Assembly (NCBI GenBank): GCA_945874855.1
Contig: CAMCIP010000111.1
Coordinates: forward strand, 1 to 7,531
Direction of reading: 5' to 3'
Length of the DNA: 7,531 bases
Origin: Brevundimonas vancanneytii
GTDB taxonomy: Bacteria; Pseudomonadota; Alphaproteobacteria; Caulobacterales; Caulobacteraceae
Part shown: piece by piece, positions 1 through 5,895 of the stretch
How positions within the stretch are numbered: the stretch's first letter is position 1
How the letters are laid out: every line of letters begins with the position of its first letter
Made by a program: the position numbers and the translations under genes
Notes under the pieces: generated by a model
Seen by the model: only the letters and a program-made list of their open reading frames with translations
The model's database searches: none
What the model was told of the DNA's origin: nothing

Positions 1-1148
1 AGGTCGTCCAGGGGCTGATGGGAGAAGGCGCCGAGGCCACCAATCCCGTGACCCGCAGCCTGCGCGCCGATGCCGGCGTCGGCACGCCTCCTGCAGCCGG
101 AGCCGAGGCTGCCGCCGGCGCCGACCGGTCCCCGGGCGCCGGCTTCGCCTTTCCCGGTCTGGCGGTGCAGGCGGTCAGCGAGCTGAACGCCGTGGTGCTG
201 CGCGGCACACCCCAGTCCGTGGCTGTGGTCGAGGACCTGATCCTCCAGCTGGACGTGCGCCGCCCCCAGGTGGTCATTGAGGCCGCCATCGTCGAAATCA
301 CCGGCGATCTGGGCGAACAGCTGGGCATCCAGCTGGCCACCGGCGGGGCCGTACCCGCGACGGGCGTGATCGGGGGCACTTCGTTCACCCAGGCCGGGGT
401 GCCGCTGTCGACGGTCATGCAGGTGCTGGGCGTTCCCGGCGGCCCGGCCCTGTCAGAGGGTCTGACACTCGCGGCCGGCAGCGACGGCGACTTCGGCATC
501 CTGCTCCAGGCCCTCTCCAAGTCGACCTATGCCAACCTGCTGTCGACGCCCAGCGTGACGGTTCTGGACAATGAAGAGGCGGAGATTGTCGCCGGCCAGA
601 ACGTGCCATTCCGCACCGGTTCCTTTGCCACCGACGGCAACAGCACCAACCCCTTCACCACGATCGAACGGTCGGACGTCGGCGTCACCCTGAAGGTCAC
701 TCCGCGAATCCTCGACGGCGACGTGGTCCGGCTTGAGGTGACGCAGGAGGTGTCCTCCCTAGTGCCCGTCAGCGTCGCCGGGGCCGCGGACCTGATCACC
801 GACCGGCGCAGCGTCACGACGACGGTGCTGGCGGACAATCGCGAGGTCATCACCCTGGGCGGACTCATCAGCGACGACCGCCGCTATCGCGAGAGCCGCG
901 TGCCGTGGCTCAGCGACCTGCCCGGCGTTGGCGGCCTGTTCCGCTCACGAAACGAGACCTCGACCCGACGCACCCTGTTCATCTTCCTGCGCGTCACCAT
1001 CCTGCGGGACGCCGAGGACGTGCGGCGGAGCTCCCAGGGCAACTACGACCGCCTGCGTGGCGAGGAACCGGTCGATCCGGATCGGCGCCTGGCCCCGGGA
1101 GAGGTCATCGCGCCGCGCCTTCAGCCCGAGGTCGGCCGCATCTTCTAG
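1..1148 (+). CDS. gspD: Type II secretion system secretin GspD, C-terminal part (5' end outside window)
   Basis: GspD forms the multimeric outer-membrane channel through which folded periplasmic proteins leave by the type II pathway. The reading frame is already open at base 3, and the ATG at 18 is probably internal because it falls inside the N-domain region. Visible in order: a Pro/Ala/Gly-rich stretch (about nt 87-147) typical of the variable loop in the last N domain; the end of that domain with LNAVVLRGTP and the junction LDVRRPQVVIEAAIVEI (nt 255-305); then the secretin core with the ANLLSTPSVTVLDNEEAEI strand, the SDVGVTLKVTPRI strand, and the hallmark VPWLSDLPGVGGLF (nt 900-941) followed by LFIFLRVTIL. 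The stop is TAG at 1146. The VPWLSDLPG block and the N-domain junction favour GspD over type III or pilus secretins. Other gsp genes presumably lie to the left. It ends 22 bp from a convergent gene that carries a GspD-like N0 domain. Confidence 0.93.
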   Translation, partial: VVQGLMGEGAEATNPVTRSLRADAGVGTPPAAGAEAAAGADRSPGAGFAFPGLAVQAVSELNAVVLRGTPQSVAVVEDLILQLDVRRPQVVIEAAIVEITGDLGEQLGIQLATGGAVPATGVIGGTSFTQAGVPLSTVMQVLGVPGGPALSEGLTLAAGSDGDFGILLQALSKSTYANLLSTPSVTVLDNEEAEIVAGQNVPFRTGSFATDGNSTNPFTTIERSDVGVTLKVTPRILDGDVVRLEVTQEVSSLVPVSVAGAADLITDRRSVTTTVLADNREVITLGGLISDDRRYRESRVPWLSDLPGVGGLFRSRNETSTRRTLFIFLRVTILRDAEDVRRSSQGNYDRLRGEEPVDPDRRLAPGEVIAPRLQPEVGRIF

Positions 1149-1170
1149 ACGGGAAAACCGGACGACGGGC

Positions 1171-1869
1171 CTAGGCTTCGGTTCGCCTTCCGCCGGCAGC
1201 GCGGCCGGCTCCGGCATTGCCGAAGCTCGGAATCGTCAGCTCGTCCTCAGGTGCGTCCGCGCCGACCGGAGCCGCGGGTGCCGACAGCATGACGGGCGCA
1301 GGGGCCTCCCGACGGCGCTTCAGCCGGTGCCAACCCAGGACGGACGCCAGGCCGGCAAGCCAGCCGACCAGCAGTCCCCACAGCCAGTCAAGCCGGCGTC
1401 CGGGCGGGGCCACCTCGCCGCCCGGGGCTTTGGGAACGACCGGATTTACCGCCTCAGGTGACCCGGCCGCCGCCGCCTTCGGGCTGACCACCACGGCTCC
1501 GGTCGCCAGGGCGGCGGGCAGTTCGGCCGCCGGAATCAGCCAGAGCCCGTCCGACGGCCGCTCGATCAGGGCCACGTCGACATTCCAGAGCCGGTAGCCG
1601 AACTCCCGTGCCAGGGCCTCCGGCCCATAGACGCCGTCCACCCGGAACGGCATCTCGGCCTTCACGTCGGCATCGACCTTGAACGGCAGTCCCAGGGACT
1701 CGCCGAGCACCACCTCGGCCACCTCGGCCACGGGGGTCGGCGGCAGGGTGATGATGTAGTGCTGCGGGGGCGCATGGGTCGCGGCGTCGCTCAGGGCCTG
1801 GGCCGAGGCGACCGACGCGGTCGCGAGACCCAGGACGCAGAGGATCGCGGAGGGAAACGGCGAAGGCAT
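1171..1869 (-). CDS. Membrane-anchored protein with a GspD N0-like (secretin N-terminal) domain
   Basis: I do not recognise a named gene. The 232-residue product starts with a signal peptide (residues 1 to about 24, hydrophobic core then ASAQA). Residues about 37-115 read like the N0 domain of type II secretins: ITLPPTPVAEVAEVVLGESL, then a FKVDADVK strand, a FRVDGVYGPEAL segment, an amphipathic helix and a closing DGLWLIPA strand. A Pro/Ala/Val linker (116-158) follows, then one transmembrane helix (about 161-180, WLWGLLVGWLAGLASVLGW), the basic stop-transfer HRLKRRR and a 45-residue Pro/Ala-rich tail. Predicted topology is N0 domain in the periplasm, anchored in the inner membrane. There is no secretin core, so it cannot form a pore. 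The start ATG (complement of 1867-1869) has GAGG six bases upstream. Convergence on gspD suggests a role in the type II system, perhaps as an adaptor; that is inference. A truncated gspD paralogue is possible, but the signal peptide, helix and tail argue for a purpose-built protein. Confidence 0.8.
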   Translation of the reverse strand: MPSPFPSAILCVLGLATASVASAQALSDAATHAPPQHYIITLPPTPVAEVAEVVLGESLGLPFKVDADVKAEMPFRVDGVYGPEALAREFGYRLWNVDVALIERPSDGLWLIPAAELPAALATGAVVVSPKAAAAGSPEAVNPVVPKAPGGEVAPPGRRLDWLWGLLVGWLAGLASVLGWHRLKRRREAPAPVMLSAPAAPVGADAPEDELTIPSFGNAGAGRAAGGRRTEA

Positions 1870-1963
1870 GCGGACCTCAAACAGCGCGCTCGCCCTAACA
1901 CACCCCGGCGACGTCGGTCACCTCGTGGTCGTGACAGGGCCCATCACGCAGGTGCGAGGCGGG

Positions 1964-1978
1964 ATCCGGCGGCCGGAT
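1964..1978. repeat. 15-bp dyad, possible operator
   Basis: ATCCGGC-G-GCCGGAT is a perfect 7-1-7 inverted repeat. The one-base centre makes it a better DNA-binding dyad than an RNA hairpin. It lies 95 bp upstream of the leftward N0-domain gene and about 190 bp upstream of amtB. No known regulator consensus was recognised, and a chance palindrome in GC-rich DNA is possible. Confidence 0.35.
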
Positions 1979-2119
1979 GTCTCCGGCAGCCTGATGAGGC
2001 CTGTGCATGATCGTGGAAGATAATGTCGCAAATGTGCCGCTGATCGGGTAAATCGAACCACGTTTCGTGGCGTTCCCTGCGCAAACGCATCTTTCTTCCA
2101 CAACCGGTTAACGACCCAC

Positions 2120-2145
2120 TTGTCATTTTGGCAAATGCGTAAAAG
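2120..2145 (+). promoter_or_regulatory. Possible amtB promoter
   Basis: TTGTCA (2120-2125) resembles a -35 box, and TAAAAG (2140-2145, within GCGTAAAAGAC) lies 14 bases downstream, a spacing compatible with alphaproteobacterial housekeeping promoters. Transcription would start near 2152, leaving a leader of about 20 bases before amtB. The -10 match is only moderate. Confidence 0.3.
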
Positions 2146-2171
2146 ACTTCGGCATTGCAGCATATGGGGGC

Positions 2172-3539
2172 ATGCGGATGATCTTGACTTCACTAGGACG
2201 ATCGGGACTGGGGCTGGCGCTGGCCGTAGGGGCGTCGGCGCTCGTACCCGGCGCGGCGTGGGCGGCGGCGACGCCCGCACTGCTCGATCACCAGGCGGTG
2301 CTTGAGCTGGACGGGGCGGCGACGTCGTGGATCCTGACCTCCACGGCGCTGGTGCTCCTGATGACCCTGCCCGGCCTGGCCCTGTTCTACGGCGGCATGG
2401 TGCGGCGCAAAAACGTGATCGCCACCATCACCCAGTCACTGGGCGTGGCCTCGGTTGTGACCCTGGCCTGGTTCATCGCCGGCTACGGCCTGTCATTCGG
2501 CGCCGGCCAGCCGGTGGGGGCCTATCCGGCTGCGGAGATCAACCAGTACATCGGTTCGTTCCAGGCGCTGTTCCTGAACGGCGTGACCCCGACCACGGCG
2601 CACAGCCTGGCCCCGGGTCTGCCGGAGTATCTGTGGATCGCCTACCAGCTGACCTTCGCCATCATCACCCCGGCCCTGATCGCCGGCGCCTTCGCCGAGC
2701 GGATCAAATATTCCGGCCTCTTGCTGTTCACCGCGCTCTGGACCCTGCTGGTCTATGCGCCGATCTGCCACTGGGTGTGGGGCGGGGGCTTCCTCGGCGC
2801 GGCGGGTGTGCTGGACTTCGCCGGCGGCGCGGTCGTGCACGTCAATGCGGGCGTGGCCGGTCTGGTTTGCGCCATCTTCCTCGGCGCCCGCAAGGGCTAC
2901 GGCCAGGAGACCATCGTCGCCCACAACCCCGTCCTGACCATGATCGGAGCCAGCCTGCTGCTGGTCGGCTGGATCGGCTTCAACGCCGGCTCGGCCTGGA
3001 CCGCCGACGCGATCGCCTCTGTGGCCATCCTGAACACCATCCTGGCGGCCATGGCCGGATCGCTGACCTGGAAGATCGTGGAGATCATCGACAAGCGCAA
3101 ACCCTCGCTGATCGGCGTCCTTTCGGGGTTGATCGCCGGCCTGGTGGCCATCACCCCGGCCGCCGGCCTGGTCGATCCCAAGGGCGCGGTGATCATCGGC
3201 CTGGCGTCGGGCCCCGTCTGCTACGCCGCCTCGGTCTGGATCAAGAAGCTGCTGCGCTATGACGACAGCCTCGACGCCTTCGGCATCCACGGCGCCGGCG
3301 GCATTCTGGGGGCCTTGCTGACCGGTGTCTTCGCCTCGGCCGCCGTCAACGGCGTCGCGGAAGGCGCGACGGTGGCGAAGCAGGCCTGGGGTCTGGGCAT
3401 CACCATCGGCTGGAGCGCCGTGGCCACCTTCGTGATCCTGGTGATCTGCAAGTTCACCACCGGCCTGCGCGTCAGCGCCGAACAGGAAGCGGATGGCCTC
3501 GACGGCCACCTGCACGGCGAGGTCCTGGACCCCGCCTGA
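2172..3539 (+). CDS. amtB: Ammonium channel/transporter AmtB
   Basis: An inner-membrane Amt/Mep/Rh-family channel that brings in ammonium. The 455-residue product has a signal peptide (about 1-31, ending AAWA) and then hydrophobic helices matching the 11-helix Amt fold. Counting from this start, residues line up with E. coli AmtB at a constant offset of 55: F162 and F270 (pore gate), W203 and S274 (ammonium-binding vestibule), D215 in the signature DFAGGAVVH, and the twin pore histidines H223 and H373 (FGIHG). The C-terminal tail keeps GLRVSAEQEADGLDGHLHGE, the segment through which PII (GlnK) normally blocks the channel. The start could instead be the ATG at 2178, which is better spaced from the GGGGG at 2166-2170. 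No glnK gene flanks it here. A hairpin follows, then a porin gene on the same strand. Confidence 0.95.
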   Translation: MRMILTSLGRSGLGLALAVGASALVPGAAWAAATPALLDHQAVLELDGAATSWILTSTALVLLMTLPGLALFYGGMVRRKNVIATITQSLGVASVVTLAWFIAGYGLSFGAGQPVGAYPAAEINQYIGSFQALFLNGVTPTTAHSLAPGLPEYLWIAYQLTFAIITPALIAGAFAERIKYSGLLLFTALWTLLVYAPICHWVWGGGFLGAAGVLDFAGGAVVHVNAGVAGLVCAIFLGARKGYGQETIVAHNPVLTMIGASLLLVGWIGFNAGSAWTADAIASVAILNTILAAMAGSLTWKIVEIIDKRKPSLIGVLSGLIAGLVAITPAAGLVDPKGAVIIGLASGPVCYAASVWIKKLLRYDDSLDAFGIHGAGGILGALLTGVFASAAVNGVAEGATVAKQAWGLGITIGWSAVATFVILVICKFTTGLRVSAEQEADGLDGHLHGEVLDPA

Positions 3540-3551
3540 TCCACGCCCAGG

Positions 3552-3581
3552 GCCGACGGGGAGCCTCCCCTCCCCGTCGGC
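3552..3581 (+). terminator. Strong hairpin after amtB, no T-tract
   Basis: GCCGACGGGGA (3552-3562) pairs perfectly with TCCCCGTCGGC (3571-3581) around an 8-base loop, giving an 11-bp GC-rich stem 12 bp after the amtB stop. The bases that follow (GTCAGTGAAG) contain no T-run, so this is not a textbook intrinsic terminator. It could terminate partially, or stabilise the amtB mRNA 3' end and lower expression of the downstream porin. Confidence 0.6.
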
Positions 3582-3620
3582 GTCAGTGAAGCGTCGCGTC
3601 TCAACCAACTCTCGCACTCC

Positions 3621-3626
3621 AAGGGG
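3621..3626 (+). promoter_or_regulatory. Ribosome binding site of the porin gene
   Basis: AAGGGG sits eight bases before the ATG at 3635. It fixes that start and is one of the clearest Shine-Dalgarno sequences in the window. Confidence 0.7.
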
Positions 3627-3634
3627 ATACGCCT

Positions 3635-4303
3635 ATGAGAACCGCCTTTGCCGCGGCCGTGATGACGGCTGCCTTGCTCACCGCTCCCGCCGCCCTCGCC
3701 CAGGACGTGGTCTGGAACGCCGGGGTCTTCAGCGACTACCGCTTCCGCGGCTTCAGCCAGACCGATGAAGGGGCCGCCCTCCAGGTCGGCGTCGACGCCA
3801 CCGCCGGCGGAATCTACGGCGGCGCCTGGGCCTCCAACGTCGACTTCGGAGACGACACCGAAGTGGAAGTCGACTTCTACGGCGGCTACCGCACCGTGGT
3901 CGGCGGCTTCAACGTCGACGTCGGCGGCGTGGTCTATCTCTACATGGGCAGCCCGGCCGGCACCGACTACGACTATGTGGAGATCAAGGCCGCCGCCTCC
4001 CGCGCGATCGGCCCCGTCACCGTCGGGGCCGTGGCCTACTGGTCGCCGGACTTCTTCGGCGCGGACGAGGAGGCCACCTATGTCGAGGCCAACGCCGCCT
4101 TCGCCATGGCCGACGGCTGGACCGTGTCGGGGGCCTTCGGTCATCAGGCGCTGGACGTGAACGCCGACTACGACACCTGGAACGCGGGCGTGTCGTGGGC
4201 CTTCTCCGAAAAGGCGGTGATCGACGTGCGCTACCATGACACCGACGTGGTCGGCCCCCTGTCCGACGACCGCATTGTCGCGGGGATCAAGTACCTGTTC
4301 TGA
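3635..4303 (+). CDS. TorF family putative porin
   Basis: A 222-residue outer-membrane beta-barrel protein. It starts with a signal peptide (residues 1-22, cleavage likely after ALA before QDVVWNAG). The mature N terminus VFSDYRFRGFSQTDEGAALQ is the hallmark of the TorF/gcw_chp family. Alternating short strands follow (VDFYGGYRTVVGG, VDVGGVVYLYMG, GPVTVGAVAYWSPDFFG, WTVSGAFGHQAL, WNAGVSWAF, AVIDVRYHDTD), and the protein ends in IKYLF with the terminal phenylalanine typical of Bam-assembled barrels. It is rich in Asp and Glu. The substrate is unknown. From memory, members often sit beside ammonium transporter and PII genes, and here it directly follows amtB, so a role in letting nitrogen compounds across the outer membrane is a reasonable inference. 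It lies 95 bp after amtB with a hairpin between, and a terminator-like structure follows it. Confidence 0.88.
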   Translation: MRTAFAAAVMTAALLTAPAALAQDVVWNAGVFSDYRFRGFSQTDEGAALQVGVDATAGGIYGGAWASNVDFGDDTEVEVDFYGGYRTVVGGFNVDVGGVVYLYMGSPAGTDYDYVEIKAAASRAIGPVTVGAVAYWSPDFFGADEEATYVEANAAFAMADGWTVSGAFGHQALDVNADYDTWNAGVSWAFSEKAVIDVRYHDTDVVGPLSDDRIVAGIKYLF

Positions 4304-4317
4304 GATGCAGGCAAGGA

Positions 4318-4360
4318 ACCGGTGATTTCGTCCATCATGGGCGACTTCACCGGTGCTTTC
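4318..4360 (+). terminator. Probable intrinsic terminator after the porin gene
   Basis: ACCGGTGA (4318-4325) pairs with TCACCGGT (4347-4354). After a 2-bp internal mismatch the stem continues TCGTCC / GGGCGA with one G-U pair, closing on a 5-base loop. The stem is followed by GCTTTCTTGCTTCC, which is T-rich though not a pure T-run. It starts 14 bp after the porin stop and should separate the amtB-porin unit from gltDB. It ends only a few bases before the first ATG of the gltD reading frame. Confidence 0.6.
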
Positions 4361-4368
4361 TTGCTTCC

Positions 4369-5895
4369 ATGAACCATTTGTCGCTCTGGTGCGCACGTCT
4401 CTTGCCGTTTCCGGGTTCACCGCCTAGAGCTGACTCCACCCTCCCCCAAAAGGCCCGCGCCCTGAAGTCCGCCAACCAGACCTTCGTCGTTGTTCCGCGC
4501 GCCGGCCCTGCAAAGGCCGGCGTTTCCGCGCGCCTGCGCGGCTTCGGCGAGATCCAGGCCGACTTCATGCCCGCGGCCGGAACGGCCCAGTCCGGCCGCT
4601 GTGCCCAGTGCGGCGTGCCCTTCTGCCAGACCGGCTGTCCGCTGGAGAACAACATCCCCGACTGGCTGCGGCTGGCTGCCGAGGGGCGCGCGGAGGAGGC
4701 CTGGCGCCAGTCCCAGGCGACCTCGACCATGCCGGAGATCTGCGGTCGTATCTGTCCCCAGGACCGGCTGTGCGAGGGGGCCTGCACCCTGGAACAGTCG
4801 GGGTGGGAGACGGTCACCATCGGAGCCGTGGAGCGCTGGCTGGGCGACATGGCGTTCGCGAACGGCTGGGTCGATCCGATCCGGCCGCGTCGTGAACGGG
4901 GTCTGTCCGTCGGCATCGTCGGGGCCGGGCCGGCGGGCCTGGCCGCGGCCGACCGGCTGCGGACGGCCGGCTATGCGGTCACGGTCTATGACCGGCATGA
5001 CCGGGCGGGCGGCCTGCTGACCTACGGCATTCCCGGCTTCAAGCTGGAGAAGCACGTCGTCCAGCGGCGGATCGATCGCCTGATCGACGGCGGCGTGGTC
5101 TTCCGGCTCAACACCGGGATCGGGGTCGACCTGCCCTTCGCCGAGGTCCGGGATGCGCACGACGCGGTGCTGATCGCCACCGGCGTCTACCAGGCGCGCC
5201 GCCTGACCGCACCCGGCTGCGGGTCACACGGCGTCATCCCTGCGCTCGACTATCTGATCGCCTCGAACCGCAAGGGCTTCGGCGACGACGTCCCGGCCTT
5301 CGAGCGCGGCGAGCTGAACGCCGCGGGCCGGCGCGTCGTGGTCATCGGCGGTGGCGACACGGCGATGGACTGCGTGCGCACGGCGGTTCGGCAGGGGGCG
5401 ACCTCGGTCACCTGCCTGTATCGCCGCGACCGGGACAACATGCCGGGCAGTGCCCGCGAGACCCTTCACGCCGAGGAAGAGGGCGTGGTGTTCGAATTCC
5501 TGGCCGCGCCCCGCGCCGTGCTGGGGGGCGCCTCGGGCGTGACGGGCGTGCGGGCCCAGCGCATGGCCCTGTCGGCGCCCGGTCCGGACGGCCGTCAGGC
5601 GGTGGAAGCCGTGCCGGGCGGCGAGTTCGACCTCGCCGCCGACCTGGTGATCGAAGCCCTCGGCTTTGAGCCTGAGGACATTCGCGGCCTGTTCGACGAG
5701 CCCGATCTGGCCCTCACCGACGCGCGCACCCTGCGCACTGCCGCGCGCACCAGGGCCACGACCTTGCCGGGGGTGTTCGCCGCCGGCGACATCGTGCGCG
5801 GCGCCTCGCTGGTGGTCTGGGCGGTCAGGGACGGCCAGGACGCGGCGGCCGAGATCGACGCCTGGCTGTCGAAGCGGGTGCAGGTGGCCGCATGA
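4369..5895 (+). CDS. gltD: Glutamate synthase (NADPH) small subunit GltD; true start probably near 4462
   Basis: The small subunit oxidises NADPH on FAD and passes electrons through iron-sulfur clusters to GltB, which makes glutamate from glutamine and 2-oxoglutarate. Numbered from the ATG at 4369 (508 residues): cluster-binding cysteines C78-X2-C81-X4-C86-X3-C90 and C125-X3-C129-X5-C135-X3-C139; FAD-binding VGIVGAGPAG (181-190); NADPH-binding VVVIGGGDTAMDC (323-335) followed by YRRDR; and the C-terminal FAD contact GVFAAGDIVRGAS. Nothing is missing. The first 30 or so residues (MNHLSLWCARLLPF...) do not look like GltD and have no ribosome binding site. Family similarity begins near FVVVPRAGPAK (residue 39), and a start at CTG 4462 would give 477 residues, the usual length. 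The interval given is the longest ORF with a standard start. The stop overlaps the gltB start in ATGA, so the two are probably translationally coupled. Confidence 0.93.
   Translation: MNHLSLWCARLLPFPGSPPRADSTLPQKARALKSANQTFVVVPRAGPAKAGVSARLRGFGEIQADFMPAAGTAQSGRCAQCGVPFCQTGCPLENNIPDWLRLAAEGRAEEAWRQSQATSTMPEICGRICPQDRLCEGACTLEQSGWETVTIGAVERWLGDMAFANGWVDPIRPRRERGLSVGIVGAGPAGLAAADRLRTAGYAVTVYDRHDRAGGLLTYGIPGFKLEKHVVQRRIDRLIDGGVVFRLNTGIGVDLPFAEVRDAHDAVLIATGVYQARRLTAPGCGSHGVIPALDYLIASNRKGFGDDVPAFERGELNAAGRRVVVIGGGDTAMDCVRTAVRQGATSVTCLYRRDRDNMPGSARETLHAEEEGVVFEFLAAPRAVLGGASGVTGVRAQRMALSAPGPDGRQAVEAVPGGEFDLAADLVIEALGFEPEDIRGLFDEPDLALTDARTLRTAARTRATTLPGVFAAGDIVRGASLVVWAVRDGQDAAAEIDAWLSKRVQVAA
4402..4430 (+). 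promoter_or_regulatory. Candidate housekeeping promoter of gltDB
   Basis: TTGCCG (4402-4407) and CCTAGAGC (4423-4430) are 15 bases apart. As I recall it, the Caulobacter-type housekeeping promoter is TTGACG then GCTANAWC with slightly shorter spacing; the -10 element matches at 6 of 8 positions. Transcription would start near 4437, downstream of the ATG at 4369, which bears on the gltD start. Confidence 0.4.
4448..4464 (+). promoter_or_regulatory. Possible ribosome binding site and CTG start of gltD
   Basis: AAAAGG (4448-4453) lies eight bases before an in-frame CTG (4462-4464, followed by AAG TCC GCC). No ATG, GTG or TTG occurs in frame between 4405 and the cysteine-rich region except the ATG at 4567, which is too late because it would cut into the conserved N terminus. 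A CTG start is rare, so this remains tentative. Confidence 0.3.

Larger units (their letters stand above)
1870..2171. promoter_or_regulatory. Divergent intergenic region upstream of amtB and of the N0-domain gene
   Basis: These 302 bases hold no convincing gene; the short ORFs here lack family similarity and useful start sites. From about 2000 to 2160 the sequence is clearly more AT-rich than its surroundings, as expected of a control region. It should carry the promoters of both divergent genes. Visible pieces are a 15-bp dyad at 1964-1978, three GCAAAYG words at 2028, 2081 and 2131, and a possible promoter at 2120-2145. On the minus strand a weak GTGACC / TTAGGG pair lies about 25-60 bases upstream of the N0-domain gene, too poor to call separately. 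Confidence 0.5.

Noticed and set aside
18..20. ATG at 18 as the start of the secretin gene
   Set aside because: The frame is open to the window edge and the N0-N2 domains would be missing; the gene clearly begins to the left of the window.
1710..1727. 9-bp tandem duplication CCACCTCGG x2
   Set aside because: In-frame within the N0-domain gene and encodes the AEV-AEV of a helix; two copies of a GC-rich unit are not notable.
2068..2083. Possible sigma-54 promoter (TGGCGTTCCCTGCGCA) upstream of amtB
   Set aside because: It has the GG-N10-GC spacing, but TTGC is replaced by GCGC and the first half is TGGCGT rather than TGGCAC; no NtrC-type dyad was found upstream, so the match is too weak.
1895..2280. 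Short minus-strand ORFs in the amtB upstream region
   Set aside because: Arg/Pro-rich translations with no similarity seen, overlapping one another and the amtB start; better explained as a control region.
2327..3262. 311-codon plus-strand frame inside amtB
   Set aside because: Frame-shifted shadow of amtB; Arg/Pro/Gly-rich low-complexity translation.
2493..3617. 374-codon minus-strand open frame over amtB
   Set aside because: Antisense shadow of a gene with all pore residues conserved; its low-complexity DQG/GDR-rich translation has no domain signature.
3257..4420. 387-codon minus-strand open frame over amtB end and the porin gene
   Set aside because: Covers the complement of two real genes and a terminator; His/Val/Asp/Gly-rich translation without motifs.
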